From positions 186,001-250,000 of the forward strand of contig NZ_CP084627.1 in assembly GCF_022878925.1 (NCBI RefSeq): a stretch of DNA of 64,000 nucleotides, given 5' to 3'. Position 1 is the first letter of the stretch. Each line of letters starts with the position of its first letter. The DNA is from Caballeronia sp. TF1N1. Its GTDB lineage: Bacteria; Pseudomonadota; Gammaproteobacteria; Burkholderiales; Burkholderiaceae. Position numbers and translations under genes: made by a program. A model generated the notes under the pieces. That model was not told where the DNA came from, ran no database searches, and saw only the letters and a list, made by a program, of their open reading frames with translations. This document shows positions 55,437 to 63,730 of the stretch, one piece after another.

Positions 55437-56741
55437 CTACGATAATTTTGCGTTCCGCACGGCAATTTCGGACACGGTAAGGGCATTCTCCAATCGCGCC
55501 ATTTCCAGATCGTTCTGGCTGCCATCGATCCATTTCGCGTAGGTCCGCAGGAACATCTCCACGGTGTGGCCGAGTTGGCGCGCGCAGAACGCCGGCGTCA
55601 TGCCGGCCATCAGCATGCTGGTGGCATATGAATGGCGCATGTTGTAGGGGCGGCGATAGCGCAGCCCCAGGCGCTGCAGGATGCGCGCCCAGTACACGCG
55701 CTGGAACGCCTCCTCGCTATGCCATGGCTTGCCCGAACGCGGGTCCTGGTACACCCGCCCGCCTGCCACTTGGGTAAAGGCACGCTGGCGCTGCAGGGCG
55801 GCGTGTGCGCGGCTATTTAGCCGTACGAGGCGTGCTTCCGCCGTCTTGGTGCGGTTTTTCTCTTCGCCCGCCACCAACACACGTTCGACGGCGATGGTCT
55901 TGTCCTTGAAATCCACGTAGCGCCATTCCAGCCCGTTGATCTCCGACGTGCGCAGCCCCGTCCAGAACCATAGTTCGATGTAGTTGTGAATCTGAGCATC
56001 GACGTTGGCAGCCTCTGCGATGATCGCTTCCGACTCGTCGCGCGAAAACGGATCGGTGGGTTGGCGCTGGTGCTTGGCGCGCGGGACGGCTTCGGCGAGG
56101 TTGGTGGCGATGAGCTGATCGGCGCAGGCGACCGCCAGCGCCAGTCGCAGCACGGAAACGTAATTGTTGATCGTCTTGCCGGAGAGTTCGCGACGGCTGG
56201 CGATCGCTGTGAGAATGTGCGAGAGTTTGAGCGAGGAGAGCGCCAGTGTGCCCATCGGATGCCCGCGGTTGTCGCACGACGAGCGGCTCCAGAACTTGAC
56301 CGCGGCGTCGTAGCCGATGCGTGTGGATGTTTCAATGCGCGTCAAATCGAGCCATTGCGTGAGCCAGGCTTCGACGCTGAGCTCGGTAGGCGCTCGCTCC
56401 CTTGTTTTTCGCTTTGTGGGCATAGGCTGCTTGGACCGTTCATTAGGCGGCTGTAGCGCCCCTACGCGCGCCTGCGGGGCCGGCATCGACGCTGACACCG
56501 GCTCCAGCACGGGCGCAAGCGCCTCGTCATCAGGGAAATACTCGTCCATGCTGAAGTTGCCGATCTTGATGCGCCCGCAGATCTCTGCGATGAGCCGATT
56601 CGCATACTTGATGTTCGCCGGCGTCGGTGGCACCGCTGCGCCGTCGACCATGAGCGTGCGCCTATAACGCACGCCACCTGCAGTGAAGCTCAGGCGAATG
56701 GAGGCTGCGCGGACTTCTACGCCCCCTGTCGTTCTACCCAT
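55437..56741 (-). CDS. int: Tyrosine-type site-specific integrase
   Basis: A 434-residue phage-type recombinase. The N-terminal arm-binding (DUF3596-like) domain begins GGVEVRAASIRLSFTAGGVRY. A core-binding SAM-like domain (~145-255) follows, then the catalytic domain with Arg in TGLRTSEINGL, Lys region in the beta-hairpin, PYNMRHSYAT (His-Arg box), RQLGHTVEMFL and the nucleophile Tyr in FLRTYAKW. ATG 56741 overlaps the upstream excisionase gene by 25 bases; a longer open frame to 56813 would overlap it more. Integrates and, with Xis, excises the element. Confidence 0.92.
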   Translation of the reverse strand: MGRTTGGVEVRAASIRLSFTAGGVRYRRTLMVDGAAVPPTPANIKYANRLIAEICGRIKIGNFSMDEYFPDDEALAPVLEPVSASMPAPQARVGALQPPNERSKQPMPTKRKTRERAPTELSVEAWLTQWLDLTRIETSTRIGYDAAVKFWSRSSCDNRGHPMGTLALSSLKLSHILTAIASRRELSGKTINNYVSVLRLALAVACADQLIATNLAEAVPRAKHQRQPTDPFSRDESEAIIAEAANVDAQIHNYIELWFWTGLRTSEINGLEWRYVDFKDKTIAVERVLVAGEEKNRTKTAEARLVRLNSRAHAALQRQRAFTQVAGGRVYQDPRSGKPWHSEEAFQRVYWARILQRLGLRYRRPYNMRHSYATSMLMAGMTPAFCARQLGHTVEMFLRTYAKWIDGSQNDLEMARLENALTVSEIAVRNAKLS

Positions 56742-56929
56742 TTCTGATACCCCGTCAATGAAATAAAGATGCCGCCATCTGGTGCGCGGCGGTATTCGCG
56801 TCCTTCGAGCCACTTGCCTTCCTCGATCTTGCGTCGGATGGCTTTCACAGAGAGCCCGGTCAGGGCGGCGGCCAATGGCACCGTCACGTAGTGCGCGGTC
56901 TCGGTGGTTCCGGCTTGCAGCGTACGCAT
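56717..56929 (-). CDS. xis: Excisionase (Xis-like)
   Basis: A 70-residue winged-helix protein: YVTVPLAAALTGLSVKAIRRKIEEG is an AlpA/excisionase-type helix-turn-helix and WLEGREYRRAPDGGIFISL the wing. It overlaps the integrase start, as is usual for xis-int pairs. It biases recombination towards excision. Confidence 0.85.
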   Translation of the reverse strand: MRTLQAGTTETAHYVTVPLAAALTGLSVKAIRRKIEEGKWLEGREYRRAPDGGIFISLTGYQKWVERQGA

Positions 56930-56941
56930 GGTGCGTATTCC

Positions 56942-57157
56942 TTATCGTGTTAGAACCGCGTTCTCAGAGTCCGTTTCCGTGTGGGTGAGCCGCGGCGCAC
57001 TGTAGCGTCGTTTGCCACGAACAGCCACTGACAAATAGACTTCTCGCGAGTGTGGCGTTTCGTCGGCAGGTTGAGCGAGGTCTCCCAAGAACGGCTTGAC
57101 GTCTTGGCACGCAATAGGCTCTGCGTTGCGGTCGTCTACCGAGCTTTGTCCGAGCAC
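56942..57157 (-). CDS. Small hypothetical protein, 71 aa
   Basis: An open frame from GTG 57157 that overlaps the preceding gene by 22 bases and ends 12 bases before xis, filling an otherwise empty slot in the leftward operon. Composition is polar, with no recognised domain. The tight packing argues for a real gene; the weak ribosome site argues for caution. Confidence 0.45.
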   Translation of the reverse strand: MLGQSSVDDRNAEPIACQDVKPFLGDLAQPADETPHSREVYLSVAVRGKRRYSAPRLTHTETDSENAVLTR

Positions 57158-57405
57158 CGGCGCAGGGCGGCTTGTCGCAGGTAGCCCATGCCGGCGCGAA
57201 GATGTTCGAGATCACGCTCGACCTTGCGGATGCTGCGCCAGTCCGAACTGGTCACCGAAACGATGATGAAGTCGCCCGTGCCTCGGTGACGCACGCGCAC
57301 ATGATGATCGGTCCGGGTGATCTCCAGATTCGGATAGCGCGCGAGCAGCTTGCGCATGTTTTTGTTTGGGACGAGGCGCTTCATGATGGTGAGTTGCTGG
57401 CTCAA
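57136..57405 (-). CDS. Hypothetical protein, 89 aa
   Basis: A small basic protein with a compact core LEITRTDHHVRVRHRGTGD followed by FIIVSVTSSDWRSIRKVERDL, a strand-strand-helix pattern reminiscent of dsRBD-like or HicA-type folds, though I cannot assign it. It starts at TTG 57405, which overlaps the upstream stop (TTGA), pointing to translational coupling. It lies in the recT-to-int operon. Confidence 0.65.
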   Translation of the reverse strand: MSQQLTIMKRLVPNKNMRKLLARYPNLEITRTDHHVRVRHRGTGDFIIVSVTSSDWRSIRKVERDLEHLRAGMGYLRQAALRRCSDKAR

Positions 57406-57698
57406 CGTGTATTGGACCGAGATGCGGAGACGTCGATCACATGAAGCGAAGCGCCGTGCAGCGCCTTGCGAACGATCGGCTGGATGCCGAAGTCCCGCAC
57501 CTCGCGACAGATGCCGTCGAAAGCGATCTGTGCTTCGCGAGGCGTTGAGGCGTTGCTATGAATCGCGTGAACGAAATCGATGACGCAGGCCGCACCCAAA
57601 TAGAAGAGGGTTTCGCACACCTCGCGTTGGTCGTTGGGGATGGGAGGGTGCATCGTGTATGCGGTGAGATCCTTTGCCAGCGTCGCGAGCGCTTGCAT
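57402..57698 (-). CDS. Hypothetical protein, 98 aa
   Basis: A predominantly helical small protein (DQREVCETLFYLGAACVIDF, PREAQIAFDGICREVRDFG). The ATG at 57698 has a strong AAAAGGAGAA ribosome site. It lies 66 bases after recT and is coupled to the next gene by the TTGA overlap. I do not recognise its family. Position suggests a phage early or recombination accessory role, which is inference. Confidence 0.72.
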   Translation of the reverse strand: MQALATLAKDLTAYTMHPPIPNDQREVCETLFYLGAACVIDFVHAIHSNASTPREAQIAFDGICREVRDFGIQPIVRKALHGASLHVIDVSASRSNTR

Positions 57699-57764
57699 AG
57701 CGTTCTCCTTTTAACGTGGGCGGCCAATGAGCACGGGCCGCGACGCGTGTCGACGTCTTCCGTG

Positions 57765-58859
57765 TCAGGCGCCCTCGCCGGGCGGTTCGGCGTCGTGTGC
57801 AGCCAATGCCAGGTCCGTATTGATCTGCTCGGCCAGTTCGTACAACTCGTCACGCTGACTCTCGTCGGCGAGTGAGTCGATTAGTTTGGAGGCGGCGGCG
57901 AGCGCCGCGAGGTCCTTCGCCTTGTTGAGCCGTTCCGCAATTTGGGCGTAGGTGAGCGAGAAGGGTGACGACGTACTCTGTGACTCGTGGACTTCGTCTG
58001 GGCCATTTGGGCTCAAACGTGTGCCGCGCGCTGCTTTCGGCGCCCCCACGGCCTGCCTCTTCACGGGCGCATCAAGCGCCGGTCTTGACGTCGATATCGC
58101 CTCCACAGAGGCAGCCGTTTCGCGGATCGTCGCGTTGATCGCCGACACCGGGTCGATGACTTCGGGCACGGGTGCGAAGTGCTGAGCGTCGCGTGCATCG
58201 TCGCGCACGAGTACCGCGCGCGCGGTGGCCGACATCGGCAGACGTTTGCATAGGCGCTTGAGTACACGCACCTTTGCCATTTCCTCGGTCCAGTTGTGCC
58301 AAGGTGTGTCGTCGGACCGCGCCTGCGACAACTCGCGGAATCTCTGCACCTCGCGCCACGACATCGCCTCGAAGTAGACGCCGCCGTCCTTAGTGCGTGC
58401 GAACGCATAGATCAGCAGTGGCTGCGCATCGGACTGCGCGAAGTCTGGACGGTGCTGGAAGTGCTCGCCATGCTCATCTACGAGATAGTCGAAGCGGTCG
58501 GCGCTCGTCACGATGTGCGCGCCCAGGTCGAGTAACTCACCCGACTGGCGCACGAGTTTCACGAGGCCCCATACCATCGGCTGCCACGACGCGATATAGC
58601 AGTTCGCTCGTTTGTTGAAATACGGCACGATCGCGCCTTCCCGGCCATCAGGCATGAGTCCATCCTCGGCGGCTTCCATACACGCGGCCAGCAGGCTGGT
58701 TCGATCCGCGGCGGCGAGTTTCTCGTTCGCGCTCACCGCAGTCAGCACAATCCGGCAGAAGCCACCCAGATCGATGTGTTTAGGCAGGACAAGTTGCAGT
58801 TCTTTCTGTTGCTTGTCGAGGTCGCCGCGGAAGGCTGCGATGTTGGCATTGACGGACAT
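57765..58859 (-). CDS. recT: RecT-family single-strand annealing protein
   Basis: This protein anneals complementary single strands in phage recombination, working with the RecE-like exonuclease encoded just upstream. The 364-residue protein has the RecT core (residues ~10-220): LPKHIDLGGFCRIVLTAV, LLAACMEAAEDGLMPDG, REGAIVPYFN and WQPMVWGLVKLVR, with the C-terminal core KRLCKRLPMS. The C-terminal ~130 residues are a variable, partly helical extension. The ATG follows GAGGAGA. Confidence 0.92.
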   Translation of the reverse strand: MSVNANIAAFRGDLDKQQKELQLVLPKHIDLGGFCRIVLTAVSANEKLAAADRTSLLAACMEAAEDGLMPDGREGAIVPYFNKRANCYIASWQPMVWGLVKLVRQSGELLDLGAHIVTSADRFDYLVDEHGEHFQHRPDFAQSDAQPLLIYAFARTKDGGVYFEAMSWREVQRFRELSQARSDDTPWHNWTEEMAKVRVLKRLCKRLPMSATARAVLVRDDARDAQHFAPVPEVIDPVSAINATIRETAASVEAISTSRPALDAPVKRQAVGAPKAARGTRLSPNGPDEVHESQSTSSPFSLTYAQIAERLNKAKDLAALAAASKLIDSLADESQRDELYELAEQINTDLALAAHDAEPPGEGA

Positions 58860-58868
58860 GACATCTCC

Positions 58869-59759
58869 TCAGACTGCATCGAATTGCAACGCCCACTTCG
58901 GCAGACGCAGCGGCTCGATCGTTTCGATGTAGCCTTGCCACCGACCGGTGCGCAATGCCGCGGCATAAATTGAGGCGGCGCGATCGGCCAGATCTCCGCC
59001 GAGACGCAGCACCTGGCTATCGATGACGTAACAACGCAAGCCGAAAGGCGGGTCGGTCTCGATGGCGATCCAGGCGAAGAATGGTGGTGAAGCGTGGAGC
59101 GTGTGCTCGACCGCGCGCCAATAGTGCGCGGCCTGGGCGTGGTAGTTCAAGTGGGCGACTGACCGCGCGAACGCCGTAGGCGCCGCGTCTGAGGTAGTCT
59201 TTAAGTCCACCACGCCATGATCAGCGCGGACCGCATCGACCCGTGCCTTGCACGGGATGTCAAACTGATCGTCGGTCCAAAATAGCGAAACTTCACTGGC
59301 AATGTCGTCGAGCAAGAGTCGCGCGCCAGCGTTGGCCCAAACGGCGTCGCGAACGCGCTGCGCTCGATTGAACTCCTCTTGTTTCAATGGCACGCGACCC
59401 TTCAGATTCGCTTCGAAGTCGGCCCAGATGGCCTTGTCGGCGCTGGAGCGCCGGTCGCAAGCCGGAGCGATCGAAACGGGCGGCTCCCGGTGAGGTTCGA
59501 GCACGAGCGCATGGACGACAGTGCCGAAAGCCATGGCGGCCGTCTGCGTGTGCGGTGCCTTGCGCCAAACGTGATAGTGGGCCGGCGAGCGTAGCAACTT
59601 CGAAATGCCGGAGGCGCTCAAGGCATCACGCGCGTGATAGTCGACGGCCGTCAGATCATCGTAGCGGCCGGCCAGCATGTTCGCAGATACGTTAGCGTGG
59701 GCCGACGCCGGTGCGCTTGGATCGTGGCTCAGATCTAGATCGGTGTCAGATGTGCTCAT
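58869..59759 (-). CDS. recE: RecE-like PD-(D/E)XK exonuclease
   Basis: A 296-residue nuclease of the exonuclease VIII/PDDEXK-like family, expected to resect double-stranded ends to give the substrate for RecT. Visible are YHARDALSASGISKLLRSPA, HYHVWRKAP, the helix with FGTVVHALVLEP, and the active-site strand CKARVDAVRADHGVVDLKTT holding Asp and the D-L-K triad. It ends nine bases before recT and overlaps the alpha-CTD-like gene by 14 bases. Confidence 0.88.
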   Translation of the reverse strand: MSTSDTDLDLSHDPSAPASAHANVSANMLAGRYDDLTAVDYHARDALSASGISKLLRSPAHYHVWRKAPHTQTAAMAFGTVVHALVLEPHREPPVSIAPACDRRSSADKAIWADFEANLKGRVPLKQEEFNRAQRVRDAVWANAGARLLLDDIASEVSLFWTDDQFDIPCKARVDAVRADHGVVDLKTTSDAAPTAFARSVAHLNYHAQAAHYWRAVEHTLHASPPFFAWIAIETDPPFGLRCYVIDSQVLRLGGDLADRAASIYAAALRTGRWQGYIETIEPLRLPKWALQFDAV

Positions 59760-60048
59760 TGCCGTCTTGATCCAGTGATAGTGAACAGCTGCCGAGGGCG
59801 GCTGTAATTGCCACGATCGAGCCGTGGCCGATTCCGGGAATCAGCAGCAGTTCGTGTTCGCTCAGTTCACAAAGTCCTCGAACGGATCGCACGCCGGCCC
59901 GGCGCAGCGAGTGCAGCGTGCGCGGCTTCAGTCCAAGTGCGCGTAGCGAGCGCGTCGCATGTACGCAGCTTGTCGCGCTCGAAGACACGGCGTCGACGCC
60001 GTGACCGGAAACGTCGGAAGTGCAATCGAGTTTGAAGGGGGGCTGCAT
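59746..60048 (-). CDS. Small helix-hairpin-helix protein resembling RNA polymerase alpha C-terminal domain
   Basis: A 100-residue protein whose C-terminal ~55 residues, LGLKPRTLHSLRRAGVRSV then GLCELSEHELLLIPGIGHG, follow the pattern of the RpoA C-terminal domain (helix, helix, final helix-hairpin-helix). The N-terminal half is Ser-rich and unrecognised. ATG 60048 is preferred; a longer frame to 60183 would add a hydrophobic segment. It is first in the leftward operon with recE and recT. A DNA-binding or transcription-modulating role is inference. Confidence 0.68.
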   Translation of the reverse strand: MQPPFKLDCTSDVSGHGVDAVSSSATSCVHATRSLRALGLKPRTLHSLRRAGVRSVRGLCELSEHELLLIPGIGHGSIVAITAALGSCSLSLDQDGNEHI

Positions 60049-60604
60049 CGCGAGGAATCCGAAAGCAAGAGCAGACACAGCGCACAATAGAAAAACGGCA
60101 GCGCTAGCGCAAGAGCAATTTATTCGAGTCGCAAAATAAATGATTCGGATGACGAATAAAACCAGAGTTAGTTTGAAAAGCAATTTTTTGTCAGAACGCT
60201 TGAGACACCGACGAAAGAGCCGGTTGAAAACAAGATGCGTGTTCTGTTGGTATCTGAGGAAATCACCTCGTTATCGGGATAAATACTAAGAGGCCGTTTC
60301 GTGGATTTCAACGGTGCCTTCACGCCACTCGAAAGCGTCTTAATCTGTACCGCAGCGGATCATCTCGTATCAAGCTGACTTATCTAAGCTAATCCGCACA
60401 TCGGAGGCTCAATTGGAACGCTAATTGAAATGATCGTTCGATTTCGTCATCGTTACGGCTCGAAACCGTATCGTCGCGAATTGATTGAGTCGCCGCGCAT
60501 GCCCTGGCGCATCTTTAAAAGTCGAGAATGGAGATAGCCGGCGCCGCCGGATGGCCACGGTTATTGATTTGGCCGTGTCATCCACATTCGATGGGAGAAA
60601 CGGC
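60049..60604. other. Divergent control region of the element
   Basis: The 556 bases separate the leftward recombination operon from the rightward genes. The part around 60110-60300 is A+T-rich with several A/T runs and probably holds both promoters and repressor sites. No repressor gene is seen next to it. Confidence 0.45.
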
Positions 60605-61513
60605 ATGTGGTACTGGGAACGTTGCGTCGATAATCGCGTGAATCTGAAGAGCGGGCGGGTCAGTAGCATGCTCAAGCTAAACGAAGTTGCGCGGCGGGCA
60701 CGCTGGATAGTAGACCGGCGAAACAGTCAGGAAATCGAAGCAGCCGCGGCGAACGTCGATTCCTTCATTGAACAGTATTTTGAAGACTGGGGGTACCCGC
60801 GTGATGAGACCGAAAGCGATCGTGCTCCGGCGAGCTTTTGCCGCGGCGTCATCTCGGATGCGTCGGCGTTGCGCGATGCGCTCAAAGCATACGACCTCGA
60901 CAGCGATCCGGATTTTCCAAAGGGTGAGGCGTACGAATACTTCGCTGTACTGGCACTCTGTCACGCCATCGACGGAGAGCTGTTTTTAAGCCTTGCACAC
61001 GCAAAGGCTGCCGCACGTCCGGTCATTCGGAGCAGTAGCGGTCGGCACACACTCAGCGTGACCTTGACGGACGTGATGGATGATCCGTTCACCTGGTGGC
61101 ATGAGGCAGCGCAACATGCGTTGGAAGCACAGGAGGCGATGTTATGGGCCGAAGCGCTGCGCGACGAGAAATCAGGAGAGGCGATAGACAAAATAAATCA
61201 AGAAATCAAAGAACAGCGTCGGCGAGCAGCGGACCTCGTGGAGGCAACCAGGAAGAGCATCTCGGAGATGGCTTCGAGAAATGCAGCTAAGCGGCATGCG
61301 GGCACCAACGCAGCAAAGCGCCTGGCCCACAAACTGTTCCGACAGCACCGTTCCGAGTTTCGTAGCCTGGATGCGCTGGCGGAGGCCATCACGGAAAAGA
61401 TCGAAGCCGAAGCAAGCCGACCCGACTTTGCTTTGTGTGCCGTAGCTTCGCGGACGATCAGAAGGTGGTTGACTGAATTTGGCCAGCCCGGCTACGCCCC
61501 GGACAAGCCGTAG
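60605..61513 (+). CDS. Hypothetical protein, 302 aa
   Basis: It begins at ATG 60605 with GGGAGA upstream. An N-terminal acidic helical part (to ~150), with FPKGEAYEYFAVLALCHAID, precedes a long charged helix (residues ~175-235: DEKSGEAIDKINQEIKEQRR) likely to form a coiled coil. A C-terminal basic segment ends ASRTIRRWLTEFGQPGY, which resembles an HTH recognition helix. I do not recognise the family. It is the first rightward gene of the element. Confidence 0.75.
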   Translation: MWYWERCVDNRVNLKSGRVSSMLKLNEVARRARWIVDRRNSQEIEAAAANVDSFIEQYFEDWGYPRDETESDRAPASFCRGVISDASALRDALKAYDLDSDPDFPKGEAYEYFAVLALCHAIDGELFLSLAHAKAAARPVIRSSSGRHTLSVTLTDVMDDPFTWWHEAAQHALEAQEAMLWAEALRDEKSGEAIDKINQEIKEQRRRAADLVEATRKSISEMASRNAAKRHAGTNAAKRLAHKLFRQHRSEFRSLDALAEAITEKIEAEASRPDFALCAVASRTIRRWLTEFGQPGYAPDKP

Positions 61514-61706
61514 TCACGGGCTCAGACCGGGCAGTAGTCTCACGCTGGCGTTGGTTCGGCGTCAAATTACCTACACGCTGCGCGCAGCGAGCTTTTCAAA
61601 CTTCGATTTGCGGTATTCAATCGGTATCGTCTCAGGCACTTTACGAACGCCTGGCGCGATACATCAAGCAGTCCGACCGTATTGCGCCGCAGTTAGGAGC
61701 CATACC

Positions 61707-61967
61707 GTGTCAGCTTCCATTCTTCCCGATGCTTTTGTGCTGTTCGATGTGTACCCGGACAGCGCTTTCGTCAACGTCAGGACGGTGGGCCTTCTGTATG
61801 GGTGTACCGCGCAGACGGTATGGCGGCGCGTACGTAAAGGCGTCATTCCAGCACCGCAGAAGCTCGGCGTCACCGCGCGCTGGAACGTTGGCGAACTGAG
61901 GCGGGCGCTTGTCGACAGAAAGCCGGATACCGATGAATCGTCCTCTCTAAGTTCGTCAAGGGCCTGA
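61707..61967 (+). CDS. Helix-turn-helix protein, 86 aa
   Basis: A small DNA-binding protein of the AlpA/MerR-like HTH_17 type: NVRTVGLLYGCTAQTVWRRV then KLGVTARWNVGELRRAL. It starts at GTG 61707 with AGGAG upstream. Such proteins act as regulators or excision factors in phages and integrative elements. The long upstream open frame has no ribosome site. Confidence 0.75.
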   Translation: MSASILPDAFVLFDVYPDSAFVNVRTVGLLYGCTAQTVWRRVRKGVIPAPQKLGVTARWNVGELRRALVDRKPDTDESSSLSSSRA

Positions 61968-62133
61968 TCATTCTTGCAATGAGTAAAGCTGCCCTTGACA
62001 ACAAGTCTTGTGGCCGGTTGTGGTCCGGCTCCATGCTTTACCTGATCAGCAGGCTTAGCGACAGACCATCAAACGCCCGGGAAGAAATGCGATAACGGAA
62101 CGCCGGGGAATACACTTGGAAGGAGGTGTTGAA

Positions 62134-63018
62134 ATGAATCGTGTCAAAAATAGTTGTACTAATGGAATAGATGAAGTTCAACAGTGGTATGGCTACGAAC
62201 GTGAGGAGCAGGCTAAGCTTGGTGTTTTGACTCGTTCCCCTCGCGACAAAGCCGAACGTGAGATGTCCGAGCGTGCGAGCCAAGTCGGATCGGAAGAGCC
62301 GCGGTCTGAGCGCGAGGCGATCGTACTGCCTATGTGCCGCGAACGCCGGCGCGTGCGCGTCACGTGCACGGCGGCGATCGTGGATGCCTGGCTTGCGCTG
62401 CCGCGACTCAACCGTCACTTTGATCAGCGAGTGGCCGATCGCTATGCGCAGACGATGGTCGAGGGGTACTGGCGCGAGTGCAATGGTGACTGCCTGCGCT
62501 TCACAAGCAATGGCAAGCTCGGTGACGGGCAGCACCGGCTTGATGCGGCTCGTCAAGCCTTGCAATACGGTGTCGCTATCACATTCGACGTCGAGGTCGC
62601 AATCGACCCGGACGTTGTGCTCAGCTTCGATAGCGGACGCCGCCGCCTGCCGAGAGACGTGGCCACCATGCAGGGGCTTGCCCCATGGGAAGCGCAGAAA
62701 GCCGCTCAGGCAGCAAGCCTGCTATTCAACTATGAATGCCGCCAGGCAATGTGGATGACGCAGGCACCGGGTTTGTTTGAGATCGATGCCTACCTGCGCA
62801 CGCATCCAGAGATCAGCCGCTCAGCGTCGTTCATGAAGGCACTCAATCTGCGCGGCGTGCCTTACCCGTATGGTCTGGCGGTGGCTATGCATACGCTCTT
62901 CAGTCCCCTTTTTGACCCAAGCTTGCAGCAGTTCGATGTGCTCGCCCCGCTCGTGCATGCGCTTGCGCGCGTTGAGCAGCACCGTCAGCAGCGGGCGGTG
63001 CCTCACACCGTCCAATGA
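62134..63018 (+). CDS. ParB/sulfiredoxin-like domain protein, 294 aa
   Basis: It contains LRFTSNGKLGDGQHRLDAAR (residues ~124-143), the GxGQHR box of the ParB/Srx nuclease-like fold. A conserved FDSGRRRLPRDVA and a helical C-terminal half follow. Proteins of this type occur on phages and integrative elements; their role (DNA binding, CTP-dependent clamp, or other) is not established here. ATG 62134 follows a very strong GGAGGTG site. Confidence 0.78.
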   Translation: MNRVKNSCTNGIDEVQQWYGYEREEQAKLGVLTRSPRDKAEREMSERASQVGSEEPRSEREAIVLPMCRERRRVRVTCTAAIVDAWLALPRLNRHFDQRVADRYAQTMVEGYWRECNGDCLRFTSNGKLGDGQHRLDAARQALQYGVAITFDVEVAIDPDVVLSFDSGRRRLPRDVATMQGLAPWEAQKAAQAASLLFNYECRQAMWMTQAPGLFEIDAYLRTHPEISRSASFMKALNLRGVPYPYGLAVAMHTLFSPLFDPSLQQFDVLAPLVHALARVEQHRQQRAVPHTVQ

Positions 63019-63213
63019 CGAACGCGTGCAGGCAAGCGAAGGCTTACGAGGGATGTCGCGGCAGTAGAGCGCCGAAAATTGAGTTCCAGTCGGCACCGCC
63101 GATTCCGGGCCGGCCGACAGGCTGCACACGAAAATATCATTAAGCGCTTTGGTGCCGACCGCACCAAGCGTTCAAAGCAGACTGAGCATTTCAGCCGGGC
63201 CGTAAGGATTGTC

Positions 63214-63495
63214 ATGGCGTACTTCAGACGAGTGAACATCATGAAAAAGACAGCGGAACCTCTTGGCAACACGCCGGAATCTTCGGTCGGCAAACAGAGA
63301 AGCCGTCGGCGCACTTCGATCTTGCCGGTGATTCACGTGTTGTCGGCCAAAGAGATGCGCACCCTGCGCGATCGCTATCAAAGTAGCCGTGGCCAGCTCG
63401 ATCCCCGAACGCGGGCGCTGCTGCGCGACGCGTCGGGCATGCGCCCGGGCGACGTGCTGATCGAGCATATGCAGGGGCTGGAGGAAACGAAGTAA
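63214..63495 (+). CDS. Hypothetical protein, 93 aa
   Basis: A basic small protein (KQRSRRRTSILPVIHVL, then KEMRTLRDRYQSSRG and GMRPGDVLIEHM). ATG 63214 has TAAGGA upstream; an internal ATG at 63241 is an alternative. No family is recognised. It lies between the ParB-like gene and a small membrane-protein gene on the same strand. Confidence 0.6.
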   Translation: MAYFRRVNIMKKTAEPLGNTPESSVGKQRSRRRTSILPVIHVLSAKEMRTLRDRYQSSRGQLDPRTRALLRDASGMRPGDVLIEHMQGLEETK

Positions 63496-63532
63496 GTCGG
63501 TAACTCGGTCGTTCGTTGACGATTGCAATACG

Positions 63533-63730
63533 ATGATCATGATGATGAAAGCTTTTCTAACTGTTACCGCTGTGCTGTTTGTCGCAGGCGCGTTGGGCAA
63601 CCTCGGCGACCTCGCACGAGGCGTGCCGCCCACGCCACTTGGCAACCACGTGAGAGCCATGAGCGTGCTGCTGCAAGGCATGCTCGGCGCGTGGGCGGTG
63701 TACTCGCTGCTGCGCGGGGTGAGCCCATGA
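63533..63730 (+). CDS. Small membrane protein, 65 aa
   Basis: It opens with MIMMMKAFLTVTAVLFVAGAL, one membrane segment, and has a second hydrophobic stretch near the C terminus (MLGAWAVYSLL). The stop overlaps the next start (ATGA), indicating coupled translation. Several Met codons make the exact start uncertain. Function is unknown. Confidence 0.6.
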   Translation: MIMMMKAFLTVTAVLFVAGALGNLGDLARGVPPTPLGNHVRAMSVLLQGMLGAWAVYSLLRGVSP

